Below, one piece after another: positions 32,754-40,969 of a stretch of 64,000 nucleotides of DNA. The position numbers and the translations under genes are program-made. How positions within the stretch are numbered: position 1 is the stretch's first letter; each line of letters begins with the position of its first letter. This DNA comes from Granulicella sapmiensis. GTDB taxonomy: Bacteria > Acidobacteriota > Terriglobia > Terriglobales > Acidobacteriaceae. The DNA is taken from the NCBI GenBank assembly GCA_026225395.1, contig JAMFSR010000026.1, forward strand, positions 62,001 to 126,000, read 5' to 3'. The notes beneath the pieces were generated by a model. The model had not been told where the DNA came from, made no database searches, and worked only from the letters and a program-made list of their open reading frames with translations.

Positions 32754-34382
32754 ATGCGTACCCGTCTTTATCTAGCGTTCCTTTTGGCTGCCTTTCCCTC
32801 CGTTGTGACCGCGCAGGCGCCGATTGATCCACCGGCAGTCGAGGTGCTTTCGCCCCACTGGATCGCTCTGCGCTTCTCCCCGCAGTACCCGCACGGCCGT
32901 CACACACAGAACCCACTGCCGGGCGAGGGTCTCGTGCTGCCGATCCCCGACCAGCTGATGATTAAGGGTCAGGCCGGCCAATCGTCGGATAACAAGGCAA
33001 ACACCGCCGAGTTCCGTATTCCCGTGCCTGACTTCGCCGCCGACGCAGGCGTAGATCGTTCAGTGCTGCTGACAAAGCAGCAATCCACAGGAAATCCAGC
33101 GCCACCGCTGCTCGACGGCGTTCCATCTACCGCAGCCGATTGCCCCGCTGAGGCCTGTGCAAATTTTCCCCTCGGTACTCGACTACCCGGTTACAGCGCG
33201 ACCGTTACCAACCCCATCAACCCGGCTGAGTTCACCATCGAGTTTTCGGTCAAGTCCGGCCAGACGCTCGCCCTGATGGGAGGCCGTGACTTTCCGCACC
33301 CAGGCCCGTTCTATTCGCAGCCCACGCTGCTGCTGCACACCCGCGAGGCCATGACGAAGCCCGCAGGCTGGCATACAACGGAACAATCCGGCCTCGATCT
33401 GCCGACCATCGCCCCGCTCTTCGACCAGTTTCTCCGCGACACCTCCATCTGCCTCGCGCCGGACGGCTTCTACTATATGACCGGCACCACCGGTGGCCCG
33501 GAGATGATGGTCGTCACCTCCGATCTCTCCGTCTGGAAATCCCCTGACCTCATGCACTGGTCTCCCGTCCGCGACCACCCGCGCCAGTCGACGGTTGTGT
33601 GGAATATCGACCGCGACGGCACCTGGATGAAACCCATCACGCTGCGTGATGGCGAACCGTTCCGACCACTCTGGGCCCCGGAAGTTCACTACATCAACAA
33701 GACATTCTGGATTCCATTTTCTGTCCCCCGGCACGGTATCACGCTGCTCAAATCGACCACCGGCAAAGCCGAAGGCCCCTACGAGATCGCCATCAAGCCC
33801 GACCAGCCTCTCTCCGACGGCATCGACGCCTCGCTCTTCCAGGACGACGACGGCACCGTCTACTCGCTCTACGGCGGCGGCTGGATCGCCCGTATGAAGC
33901 CCGACATGAGCGGCCTCGCCGAGCCCTACCACCACCTGGCCAGCGCCAGCGGCCGCGAAATCGGCTTCGAAGGCGTCTATCTCTTCAAAGACCACGGCCG
34001 CTACTATCTCTCCGCAGCCGACTTCGTCCTAGGCGAGTACAACACCTACATCGCCTCCGCCACCTCGCTAGCAGACCCTTGGTCCGAGCGCTACCTCGCC
34101 GTCCCACACGCCGGCCACGGAAACTTCTTCCGCGATAAGAACGGTCGCATGTGGTCCACCTTTTTCGGCAACGACCGCAACTCACCCTTCCACGCCGAAC
34201 CAGGAATCGTTCCCATGATGCAGGACGCCAAAGGCCGTTGGCGTCCAGACCCCACCTACACGGCCCTGAAAACCCCGGTAGTCGCAGAAACCAGCATCCA
34301 GGTCCCCGGTGCGATCGGCCCATCCAACGGCCAGCCGCAGCACGTCGGCGTCATGCCCGCCACCGCCGCCCGCAAGCCCTAA
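32754..34382 (+). CDS. GH43-like secreted glycoside hydrolase
   Basis: Exported protein of 542 residues with signal peptide MRTRLYLAFLLAAFPSVVTA. The first 210 residues form an unidentified beta-rich domain (FTIEFSVKSGQTLALMGGRD). The rest is a five-bladed-propeller domain of GH43 type: RDTSICLAPDGFYYMTG supplies the first Asp, GIDASLFQDDDGTVY the second, and GFEGVYLFKDHGRYYLS the Glu. Such enzymes remove arabinose, xylose or galactose side chains. The ATG at 32754 was preferred over a GTG at 32724 because it opens the signal peptide. It is divergent from mutS and probably monocistronic, though the next gene follows closely. Confidence 0.82.
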   Translation: MRTRLYLAFLLAAFPSVVTAQAPIDPPAVEVLSPHWIALRFSPQYPHGRHTQNPLPGEGLVLPIPDQLMIKGQAGQSSDNKANTAEFRIPVPDFAADAGVDRSVLLTKQQSTGNPAPPLLDGVPSTAADCPAEACANFPLGTRLPGYSATVTNPINPAEFTIEFSVKSGQTLALMGGRDFPHPGPFYSQPTLLLHTREAMTKPAGWHTTEQSGLDLPTIAPLFDQFLRDTSICLAPDGFYYMTGTTGGPEMMVVTSDLSVWKSPDLMHWSPVRDHPRQSTVVWNIDRDGTWMKPITLRDGEPFRPLWAPEVHYINKTFWIPFSVPRHGITLLKSTTGKAEGPYEIAIKPDQPLSDGIDASLFQDDDGTVYSLYGGGWIARMKPDMSGLAEPYHHLASASGREIGFEGVYLFKDHGRYYLSAADFVLGEYNTYIASATSLADPWSERYLAVPHAGHGNFFRDKNGRMWSTFFGNDRNSPFHAEPGIVPMMQDAKGRWRPDPTYTALKTPVVAETSIQVPGAIGPSNGQPQHVGVMPATAARKP

Positions 34383-34440
34383 AGCGGTGCAGAACGATAT
34401 ACTGGATATTCGCGTCTTTCTGGCGGCGAAATATATTGCT

Positions 34441-35256
34441 ATGTCTCTCCTCTGGCTCCGAGTCGCGGTGGTTCTGTACGGCATAGCCGCCTTCGCGGTT
34501 CTGCCCGCCGCGCTCTACAACCGCCCCCGTTGGCGTCACGTAGCCCTGCCCGCAGCCCTCGCCGGAGCCTTCTTTCACTTCGTCTCCATCACCGAAACAC
34601 TCTACGCCGCCCATCGCGCTCTTCCGGTCGATACACACGAAACACTCTCCATGCTCGGCCTTTTGCTGGCCACCGCATTCCTGGTGCTCACGGCGCGGTA
34701 CAAAACCGTCAGCTTCGGCATCTTCCTCCTGCCTGTCGTTGTGCTGATGACCATCGTCCCGGCCTTCCGCCCGGGCCACGAAACGATTGCGTACCCCTTC
34801 ATCCGCACAGGCTGGCTGCTGCTGCACGTTGCCTTGCTGCTGGCAGCCTATGCAGCGCTGTTCCTTTCGCTGATCGCCAGCCTTCTGTATCTCATCCAGG
34901 AACGCCGCCTGAAGCAGAAGCTCACGACGCAAAAACGCAGCTGGCTCCCGCCCCTCGAAACCACCGACCAGATCGCACTCAAGGCCTTGCTCTTCGGCTT
35001 GCCCTGCATGACCGCCGGCCTGCTCATCGGCTCAGTCGTCGCCTTACAAACCATCGGCCCCACGTTCTTCGCCGATCCCAAGGTCCTTCTCTCGCTCGCC
35101 ATGTGGATCGCCTACATGCTGATGATCTTTATCCGCCAGCACAGTGGCTTGCGTGGCCGCCGCGCAGTCTATCTTTCGAGCTTCGTCTTCCTGGTCGTAC
35201 TCGCCGTCTGGTCGGCCAACGCACTATCGGCGGTGCACAGGTTCCGAGCCCCATGA
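34441..35256 (+). CDS. HemX/CcsA-like cytochrome c assembly-family membrane protein
   Basis: Integral membrane protein of 271 residues with about eight hydrophobic helices (LWLRVAVVLYGIAAFAVLPA at the start; WLLLHVALLLAAYAALFLSL in the middle). The family is the CcsA/ResC-like group, but the tryptophan-rich WWD motif that binds haem in CcsA is not visible, which fits HemX, the protein often encoded next to hemA and thought to affect GluTR levels. Its stop overlaps the hemA ATG (ATGA, 35253-35256). The ATG at 34441 is preferred; the frame extends upstream into the preceding gene. Confidence 0.75.
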   Translation: MSLLWLRVAVVLYGIAAFAVLPAALYNRPRWRHVALPAALAGAFFHFVSITETLYAAHRALPVDTHETLSMLGLLLATAFLVLTARYKTVSFGIFLLPVVVLMTIVPAFRPGHETIAYPFIRTGWLLLHVALLLAAYAALFLSLIASLLYLIQERRLKQKLTTQKRSWLPPLETTDQIALKALLFGLPCMTAGLLIGSVVALQTIGPTFFADPKVLLSLAMWIAYMLMIFIRQHSGLRGRRAVYLSSFVFLVVLAVWSANALSAVHRFRAP

Positions 35257-36527
35257 GCCAGATCAAACAACCCGGCTCGTTGTTGCTACTCGGCGTCAAC
35301 CACACGACCGCTCCCATCGACGTGCGCGAGCGTCTCGCCATCCCCATCTCTCGTCTAGCCGATGCCACCCGCACGCTCGCACACCAGCCCGGCGTCCGCG
35401 AAGCCATGATCCTCTCCACCTGCAACCGCGTCGAGCTCCTCACCGTGCAGGACGACGCCCAGCCGGTCGCTACCACAACCCTCGGCCTGCTGAACTTCCT
35501 GCACGACTACCTCAGTCTGCCCGCCGCCGAAGTCCGCCCGCATGTCTATGAGTTCCGCGAGCGCGAAGCCATCCGCCATCTTTTTCGCGTAGCCAGTTCG
35601 CTCGACTCCATGGTCGTCGGCGAGCCACAAATCCTCGGCCAGGTAAAAGAGTCCTGGAACGTCGCTCGCGAGGTCGGCGCCGTCAGCTCCATGCTCGATC
35701 CCTTGCTGCAACGGGCCTTTTCCGTCGCCAAGCGAGTGCGCACCGAAACCCACATCGGCAGTTCGTCGGTCTCGATTGCATCAGTCGCCGCCGAACTCGC
35801 ACGCAAAATCTTCGGCTCGCTCGCAGGCAAAACAGTGCTGATCGTTGGCGCAGGCAAGATGTCTGACCTCGCCGCGCGACACCTCATCCAGCAAGGCGCA
35901 ACCACGTTGCTCGTCTCCAACCGCACCGAAGCCCGTGCGGAGAAGATCGCAGACTCACTGCGAACGCCCGCGATCACAACCGGTGTAATCCCGTTCGAGC
36001 AGCTACACGAACAATCGCACCGTGCCGACATCGTGATCACAAGCACTGGTGCCGGTCAGGTCTTTACGACGGAGCACGCACGCGCCTTGCTGCATCGCCG
36101 TCGCAACCGGCCCGTCTTCTTCATCGACATCGCCGTGCCCCGCGACGTGGCTCCCGAGATCAACAAGCTCGAGGGCTGCTTTGTCTATGACATGGACGAC
36201 CTGCAACAGGTGGCCGCGCAAAACCAAGCCGTGCGCAGCAGGGAAGCCGAGGCTGCCGAGACAATCGTCACCAAAGAAGTGGCCCGCTACACGGACCGCT
36301 TGTCTCGGGCTCCCGCCATCGCTGCGATCAAGGTGTTGCAGCTTTCAGCGGAAACCATACGCCAGCAGGAGCTTGCGCGGACTGCTGCGCGGCTTGCCGC
36401 GCAGCCCCTTACGCCCGAGCAGCAGGCAGCCATTGAATCTCTCACAAAGTCGCTCACCGCAAAACTCTTGCACTCGCAACTGGCGGCTCTCCGCGCGGAA
36501 ATCACACCGGTCGACAGAGAAGAGTAG
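35253..36527 (+). CDS. hemA: Glutamyl-tRNA reductase
   Basis: Catalyses NADPH-dependent reduction of glutamyl-tRNA(Glu) to glutamate-1-semialdehyde, the first step of C5 tetrapyrrole synthesis. The protein has 424 residues. LLLGVNHTTAPIDVRERLA at the N-terminus and ILSTCNRVEL with the catalytic Cys57 define the family, followed by GEPQILGQVK and the NADPH-binding VGAGKMSDLAA. The C-terminal helix is the dimerisation domain. The ATG overlaps the stop of the HemX-like gene. A long upstream extension in the same frame is an artefact of that overlap. Confidence 0.96.
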   Translation: MSQIKQPGSLLLLGVNHTTAPIDVRERLAIPISRLADATRTLAHQPGVREAMILSTCNRVELLTVQDDAQPVATTTLGLLNFLHDYLSLPAAEVRPHVYEFREREAIRHLFRVASSLDSMVVGEPQILGQVKESWNVAREVGAVSSMLDPLLQRAFSVAKRVRTETHIGSSSVSIASVAAELARKIFGSLAGKTVLIVGAGKMSDLAARHLIQQGATTLLVSNRTEARAEKIADSLRTPAITTGVIPFEQLHEQSHRADIVITSTGAGQVFTTEHARALLHRRRNRPVFFIDIAVPRDVAPEINKLEGCFVYDMDDLQQVAAQNQAVRSREAEAAETIVTKEVARYTDRLSRAPAIAAIKVLQLSAETIRQQELARTAARLAAQPLTPEQQAAIESLTKSLTAKLLHSQLAALRAEITPVDREE

Positions 36528-36535
36528 TCTCTGTC
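36513..36535. terminator. Small hairpin between convergent hemA and SDR genes
   Basis: Perfect 8-base stem GACAGAGA/TCTCTGTC around a 7-base loop that contains the hemA stop codon. No T-run on either side. It may serve as a weak bidirectional end for hemA and the gene at 36540. Confidence 0.35.
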
Positions 36536-36539
36536 AGGT

Positions 36540-37205
36540 TCAGCCCAGATTCGCGGCGGCGTGGATGTCCTGTACCTCGATAATCTTCTTTGGATATCCG
36601 TTTCGCGCCAGGGCGATCATGGCCCGTCCCAGCTCTTCAGTGCTGGTCACAAACTTTGGCATCAGCCGCATCATCAGCGGATAAGCCCATGAGAGCGCCG
36701 CATAGATCCCGTTGTACCAGCCGATCTTCGATCGCACACCATGCAACGGCTGAATGTACCCAGGTCGGACGCAGAACACTTGCTGGAACGGCATCGCCAT
36801 CAATGTATTCTCGAGTGAACCCTTCACGCGTGCCCACATCTGCCGGCCGTTCGCATTCGTTCCGGCGCCGGAGATGTACTCAAACGTCTTCAGCGAGCCG
36901 CCGTGCAGCAGCATCTCCGCAACCGCAACGGTCAGGTCATAGGTAGTGCGGCGATACTCTGCTTCCTTCATCCCGACGGCAGAAACGCCCAAACAAAACA
37001 GGCATGTATCGAAACCGGCGAAGCGTCCTTCCACGCCGCTCCAGTCGAAGAAGTCCCCATGCACCAGCTCAATCACCTTTGAGGAAGTCACACCGGTGGC
37101 CCCGCGCACAACGAGAAGGATTTGCTCTACTCCTGGGTCCGAGATGCATTCGTGGAGAACGCCCTGTCCCACCATGCCCGTGCCGCCGAAGAGAATCACT
37201 TTCAT
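36540..37205 (-). CDS. NAD(P)-binding atypical SDR / epimerase-like protein
   Basis: Rossmann-fold protein of 221 residues. MKVILFGGTGMVGQGVLHEC contains the TGxxGxxG dinucleotide motif. FEYISGAGTN and VRPGYIQPL resemble the atypical short-chain dehydrogenase group related to Tat-interacting TIP30. The canonical YxxxK catalytic pair is not obvious, so an enzymatic role is uncertain. It converges on hemA and stands alone, with an ordinary 194-base gap to ispF that shows no feature. Confidence 0.8.
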   Translation of the reverse strand: MKVILFGGTGMVGQGVLHECISDPGVEQILLVVRGATGVTSSKVIELVHGDFFDWSGVEGRFAGFDTCLFCLGVSAVGMKEAEYRRTTYDLTVAVAEMLLHGGSLKTFEYISGAGTNANGRQMWARVKGSLENTLMAMPFQQVFCVRPGYIQPLHGVRSKIGWYNGIYAALSWAYPLMMRLMPKFVTSTEELGRAMIALARNGYPKKIIEVQDIHAAANLG

Positions 37206-37399
37206 TCCTGCATCCTACCCAACTTCGAATAAACGACTGCATGCATCTCGGATTTTTGGCCCCGGACTGCACGCGCGATCCCAGCTACAAGGGGTTTTTC
37301 TTGAAACCTTCTCTGCCATCCTACGCAGTGTCCTCGGCCTTGCACATTTATCATTGCTTCGGCCGCAGTGCGTGCCCGGCTTCCGGTCAGCGACATCGT

Positions 37400-38023
37400 T
37401 TAGGTGAGATCGTCGGTGTCGAAGGTAGGGAGTTTGCGGCCGAGCGCGGCGATGTCGGGGGTGTCCGCGGCGAGGGTGGTGAGGACGCCGTCGATGTCAG
37501 CTTCGTTGGGGGCGTCGGCTTCGAGGGCCAGCTTTCTATGCTCGTCGGGGAGCTTGATCGATTCGAGCAGGACGACGACGTGGGCTACGGCGGTGCCGTC
37601 CTGGGTGAGGCCTTCGGGAGTTTTGCCCTTGATGCTGACGTTGTTGATGTCGAGCGAAAGAAGATCGGCGACGCGCTCGCGGAGGTCGGCGGCGATGGGG
37701 ACGATCTTGGGGCGGTGCATGATAAGCACGCAGTCGATGTTGACGATCTTGAAGCCGACGAGGGCGATTTCCTCAAGTGCGGTGGCGAGGAAAAGGGTGG
37801 AGTCGGCGCCCTTCCACTTGGGGTCGGTGGGCGGGAAAAAGGTGCCGATGTCGCCTGCGGAGACGGCGCCGAGGAGGGCGTCGGTGATGGCGTGAAGGAG
37901 TAGGTCGCCGTCGGAATGACCGGCGAGGCCTTCGGGGTGGTCGATCTTGAGGCCGCCGATGACCAGAGGGACTCCGGGTTTGAAGGCGTGGGAGTCGAAG
38001 CCGAGGCCGATGCGCATGCTCAT
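37400..38023 (-). CDS. ispF: 2-C-methyl-D-erythritol 2,4-cyclodiphosphate synthase
   Basis: Converts CDP-ME-2-phosphate to cyclic MEcPP and CMP in the MEP isoprenoid pathway. GLGFDSHAF carries the zinc-binding Asp and His, GHSDGDLLLHAITDALLGA follows, and SIKGKTPEGL is the substrate loop. The start is ATG at 38023 (38017 is equally possible); the upstream open frame is unrelated. The protein has 207 residues, whereas the family usually ends near 155-160. The extra 50 residues (EHRKLALEADAPNEADIDGV and on) are acidic and of unknown role. ispD is 2.2 kb upstream on the same strand. Confidence 0.93.
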   Translation of the reverse strand: MSMRIGLGFDSHAFKPGVPLVIGGLKIDHPEGLAGHSDGDLLLHAITDALLGAVSAGDIGTFFPPTDPKWKGADSTLFLATALEEIALVGFKIVNIDCVLIMHRPKIVPIAADLRERVADLLSLDINNVSIKGKTPEGLTQDGTAVAHVVVLLESIKLPDEHRKLALEADAPNEADIDGVLTTLAADTPDIAALGRKLPTFDTDDLT

Positions 38024-38129
38024 GTTGGGATTGTAAAGCGGCGCGGGCTGTAGCGGGACTGGCCTGTGCGAGACCCCGCTCTGCCGCATAAGGCGCGTCG
38101 GGAGTGGGACACTCGACGCGTTGGGGCAG

Positions 38130-38258
38130 TTAACCCCGGCAGAGGGAGTTGCGGCCGCGCTGATAGTCCTTAGCGCGGGTCTCGCTGGAGGATGGGTGCC
38201 AAGTGGCGAATCCGAAGGTCGCGATGAAAGGGAGGAACATGAAGAGTGTGAGAAACAT
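38130..38258 (-). CDS. Small membrane protein (42 aa)
   Basis: A 42-codon frame in the 343-base gap between ispF and the SDR gene. It starts MFLTLFMFLPFIATFGFATW, one membrane helix, followed by a charged, basic tail. AGGAG lies 7 bases before the ATG. No family recognised. The good ribosome site and helix make it more credible than the usual short open frame. Confidence 0.45.
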   Translation of the reverse strand: MFLTLFMFLPFIATFGFATWHPSSSETRAKDYQRGRNSLCRG

Positions 38259-38366
38259 GGCGTGTCTCCTGGGCAATGGCGTTGCAGCCTCGCTTGTGTG
38301 ATTAAGACTCCACCCACCGACAAAAGACTCGCCGATGGATGGAATTTTGTTGAATGCTGCTGTGGA

Positions 38367-39113
38367 TTACCGAACGCCACCAGCGGCGTTGATGAGCTGA
38401 CCGGTGAGCCAACCGGCTTCGTCAGAGGCGAGGAAGACTGCGACGTCGGCGATATCCTGCGGCTGGCCGGTACGGCCGAGCGGGGTTTTGGCTACGGCTT
38501 CCTTGTGGAAGTCGGAACCGATGAAGCCGGCGGTGTGGGTACCCTCGGTCTCAACGAGGCCGGGGTTGAGGGCGTTGACGCGGATGCCCTTAGGTCCGAG
38601 TTCGAGTGAAAGCACGCCGGTGATGGCATCGATTGCACCCTTGGTGCCGGTGTAGACGGAGCTGTTAGGCGGCGTGATGCGGCTGACGAGCGAGCCGAGG
38701 TTGATGACGCTTGCGCCCTTGCCGAGGTGCGGCAGAGCGGCCTGCGTGACCAGCAGCGTGCCGAGGACGTTGGTGCCGAACTGCTTCGTGAAGCTTTCTT
38801 CGGTTACGGCTTCCAGAGGAGCGAAGGCGTAGATGCCCGAGTTGTTGACGACGATGTCCAGCTTGCTGAAGTTGGTGATGGCTGCGGCGATGATCTTCTG
38901 TGCGTCGGCGGTCTTCGAGACGTCGCCCTGCACGGTGACGGCCTTGCCGTCATTGTCGGTGATGGCTTTGACTACGGCTTCTGCGCCGGCCTTGTCGGAG
39001 GCGTAGTTGACGACGACGGAGGCGCCTGCTGCGCCGAGTGACTTTGCGATGGCGGCTCCGATGCCTTTGGATGCGCCGGTGACGACTGCGACTTTACCTG
39101 TAAGCTTGCTCAT
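38367..39113 (-). CDS. SDR-family oxidoreductase (3-oxoacyl-ACP reductase-like)
   Basis: Classical short-chain dehydrogenase of 248 residues. TGASKGIGAAIAKSL is the NADP-binding loop, NNSGIYAF corresponds to the NNAG motif, and the active site is Ser (INLGSLVSR) with Tyr-Lys in SVYTGTKGA. It ends with the usual GWLTGQLINAAGG. Probably reduces a small ketone or aldehyde, substrate unknown. AAGGAGA precedes the ATG. A perfect palindrome at 39134-39148 overlaps the leader, and an ArsR-type regulator follows upstream in the same direction, so the SDR is likely the controlled target. Confidence 0.88.
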   Translation of the reverse strand: MSKLTGKVAVVTGASKGIGAAIAKSLGAAGASVVVNYASDKAGAEAVVKAITDNDGKAVTVQGDVSKTADAQKIIAAAITNFSKLDIVVNNSGIYAFAPLEAVTEESFTKQFGTNVLGTLLVTQAALPHLGKGASVINLGSLVSRITPPNSSVYTGTKGAIDAITGVLSLELGPKGIRVNALNPGLVETEGTHTAGFIGSDFHKEAVAKTPLGRTGQPQDIADVAVFLASDEAGWLTGQLINAAGGVR

Positions 39114-39133
39114 TTCTCAATCTCCTTGTGTCG

Positions 39134-39148
39134 ATATCGTTTCGATAT
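39134..39148. promoter_or_regulatory. Palindrome ATATCG-TTT-CGATAT upstream of the SDR gene
   Basis: Perfect 6-3-6 inverted repeat, with imperfect extension to 39129-39155 (TGTCGA and TCGACA ends), 21 bases before the SDR start. ArsR-type regulators bind AT-rich 12-2-12-like palindromes; the adjacent ArsR gene is the natural candidate. Confidence 0.5.
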
Positions 39149-39276
39149 TTCGACAACCATCGAATTGATGTGAGTGGGGAGCGGAAGGATTCAGGGGTGT
39201 TGTGGATTTTGTTTTTGAGGTCGTGCGAGTAGGAGGGAAAGCTTTGAAGGCAAAGGCCGAGGAGGGGGCGAAGGTT

Positions 39277-39576
39277 CTAGGCGAGGTCTGACTTGAGGCG
39301 GGTGAGGTAGGCGCGGAGAACTTCGGGGCGGGGCTTGTAATTGACGAACTTGCCTTCTTTTTCCGAATGGATGAGGCCGGCGGTTTCGAGTTCTTTCATG
39401 TGGTGCGAGAGTGTCGCGGGGGCGATATCGAAGCAGTCGCGCATGCTGCTACATGGGGTGCAACAGGTTTGGGCGCTGATCTTCTTGAGGATTTCGTAGC
39501 GGCGCGGGTCGGCGAGGGCTTTCGCGATCAGCGTGAGCTGGTCTTCGGTGAGCTCGACCTGGGTGGCGGTTGCCAT
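39277..39576 (-). CDS. ArsR-family winged-helix regulator
   Basis: About 99 residues. LIAKALADPRRYEILKKIS opens the winged helix and IAPATLSHHMKELETAGLIH is the recognition helix with the usual SHHLK-type motif. QTCCTPCSSMRDC carries four cysteines just before the recognition region, so metal or thiol sensing is conceivable, though the classical ELCVCDL metal box is absent. The ATG at 39576 fits the family; a longer start at 39618 is possible. It lies just upstream of the SDR gene, same strand, with the palindrome between them. Confidence 0.85.
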   Translation of the reverse strand: MATATQVELTEDQLTLIAKALADPRRYEILKKISAQTCCTPCSSMRDCFDIAPATLSHHMKELETAGLIHSEKEGKFVNYKPRPEVLRAYLTRLKSDLA

Positions 39577-39614
39577 GGGGATTGGATGCAGTGACGTCAA
39601 GGAAAGAACTACGG

Positions 39615-40169
39615 TCAATTCATAAGCTTTATGCTCTCTGGTAGAAAGACATCGTTCGTGTGCTGACAGTTGTCGTCCTCTATAAGAGTTGCCGTGACGA
39701 TCTCTCCATCTTTTTCTAGATGCACTCGTCTAGTTCGATGGGTGATAACGCGGTTGTCGTAGGCAGCCCCGGGTATAGCGAATTCAAATTCATATGCCAT
39801 GCAAACGCTAAGACGAGATTGACTCAGCATTCTCCGAATGACACTCACCATTTCAGTTTCAGTATGACTATTTCCGTGTTCTTCGCGACCAACTCTCGTT
39901 GCGTACGCCTCGGCTGCATCAAGGATTGCTCCATCCACGGCGTGATATTGCTGATCAAACGCTACCTCCGGGTAGCCGCTTAGCATCGCGTCTTCCAATA
40001 TTTCTTTGAGATGTTCAGCCACGGCTTTCTCCATTCCTTCTTGGATATCCCGGCGATGTTCAAGAAGCCACTGCTCAACTTCGGTGATCGTAGGCCGATG
40101 TCCGAGTTCGCGAAAGGTACCGAAGATTTGGTCGGGTGTGAGTCGAACGGATGGGAGTCGTTTAGCCAT
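39615..40169 (-). CDS. Hypothetical protein (184 aa)
   Basis: Soluble protein with no recognised domain. The N-terminal half is helical and charged (EVEQWLLEHRRDIQEGMEKA, AVAEHLKEILEDAMLSG), the C-terminal half more beta-like (AYEFEFAIPGAAYDNRVITH, RRVHLEKDGEIVTATLIEDD). GGTGGAGA precedes the ATG at 40169. It lies between the ArsR gene and ispD on the same strand. Base composition is slightly more AT-rich than its neighbours, hinting at separate acquisition. Confidence 0.65.
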   Translation of the reverse strand: MAKRLPSVRLTPDQIFGTFRELGHRPTITEVEQWLLEHRRDIQEGMEKAVAEHLKEILEDAMLSGYPEVAFDQQYHAVDGAILDAAEAYATRVGREEHGNSHTETEMVSVIRRMLSQSRLSVCMAYEFEFAIPGAAYDNRVITHRTRRVHLEKDGEIVTATLIEDDNCQHTNDVFLPESIKLMN

Positions 40170-40204
40170 TTCTCCACCTTTGAATTTATTGGAAGGTTCC
40201 GACT

Positions 40205-40906
40205 TTAGCCGGCTAGGTAGAATTCGGCGATTTCCAAGTCGCCGGGTTGGGTGACCTTGAAGTTGCGCTGGTTGCCGGGGACGACGAAGACAGGGATGTT
40301 GGCGCGTTCGAGCAGCGAGGCTTCGTCAGTGCCGGTGAACTCGTCGGCTGCGGCTTCGGCGAAGGCGCGGCGTATCAGCGGGATCTTGGCACCCTGGGGC
40401 GTCTGAGCGTGGACGATGAGCTCGCGCGGGATGGTTGCGGTGATGATGGCGCCGTCGGCGGTGCGCTCGACCTGCTTGATAGTGTCTACGGCGGGGAAGG
40501 CCACGATGGCGGCGCCGTGCTTTTCGATGGCGGCGATGGTGCGCTCGATGGTCTGGGGGTCAATGAGGGGGCGGACGGCGTCGTGGACGAGGACAATGTC
40601 GTCGTCTGAAGTGGAAGGGAGCGCGGCGAGGGCGTTGGCGACGGAGTCCTGGCGGTTGTCGCCGCCGATGACGACGTGGACCTTGTCTTCCATGCGGTGC
40701 TCGGAGACGAGAGCCAGAACGCGGGCCTCTTCCGACGGGCGGACCGAGACGTAGACGCCGGTGATACGCGGGATGGAGAGGAATGCCTGCAGGGAGTGCT
40801 GCAGGATGGGCAGGCCGCGAAGGGTGAGGAACTGTTTGGGAGCGCCTCCGGTGGAGGCCATGCGGGTGCCGATACCGGCTGCGGGGAGGATAACGAATAC
40901 GGACAT
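40205..40906 (-). CDS. ispD: 2-C-methyl-D-erythritol 4-phosphate cytidylyltransferase
   Basis: Joins CTP and MEP to give CDP-ME in the isoprenoid pathway. The protein has 233 residues. ILPAAGIGTRMASTGGAPKQ is the nucleotide-binding loop with catalytic Arg and Lys, and VLVHDAVRPLID is the second family signature. It lies upstream of ispF on the same strand but four genes away rather than adjacent or fused, as in some bacteria. Confidence 0.95.
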   Translation of the reverse strand: MSVFVILPAAGIGTRMASTGGAPKQFLTLRGLPILQHSLQAFLSIPRITGVYVSVRPSEEARVLALVSEHRMEDKVHVVIGGDNRQDSVANALAALPSTSDDDIVLVHDAVRPLIDPQTIERTIAAIEKHGAAIVAFPAVDTIKQVERTADGAIITATIPRELIVHAQTPQGAKIPLIRRAFAEAAADEFTGTDEASLLERANIPVFVVPGNQRNFKVTQPGDLEIAEFYLAG

Positions 40907-40926
40907 GGGAAGCTGAGTATAGCAAC

Positions 40927-40961
40927 AAGGCAGGCAACAGGTAGAAGGGAATAGGGAATAG
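40927..40961. repeat. Heptamer array, five units ending in AG
   Basis: Five contiguous 7-base units: AAGGCAG, GCAACAG, GTAGAAG, GGAATAG, GGAATAG, in the gap upstream of ispD. Part of a family also seen at 41972, 53031 and 58408. Confidence 0.6.
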
Positions 40962-40969
40962 AAAGGCGA

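Noticed and set aside
34530-35252. Long N-terminal extension of hemA
   Set aside because: Lies inside the HemX-like membrane protein gene in another frame; the true start is the ATG at 35253 that opens the GluTR domain.
38024-38380. N-terminal extension of ispF
   Set aside because: Proline/serine-rich sequence unrelated to the enzyme, overlapping the SDR gene end and the small membrane protein.
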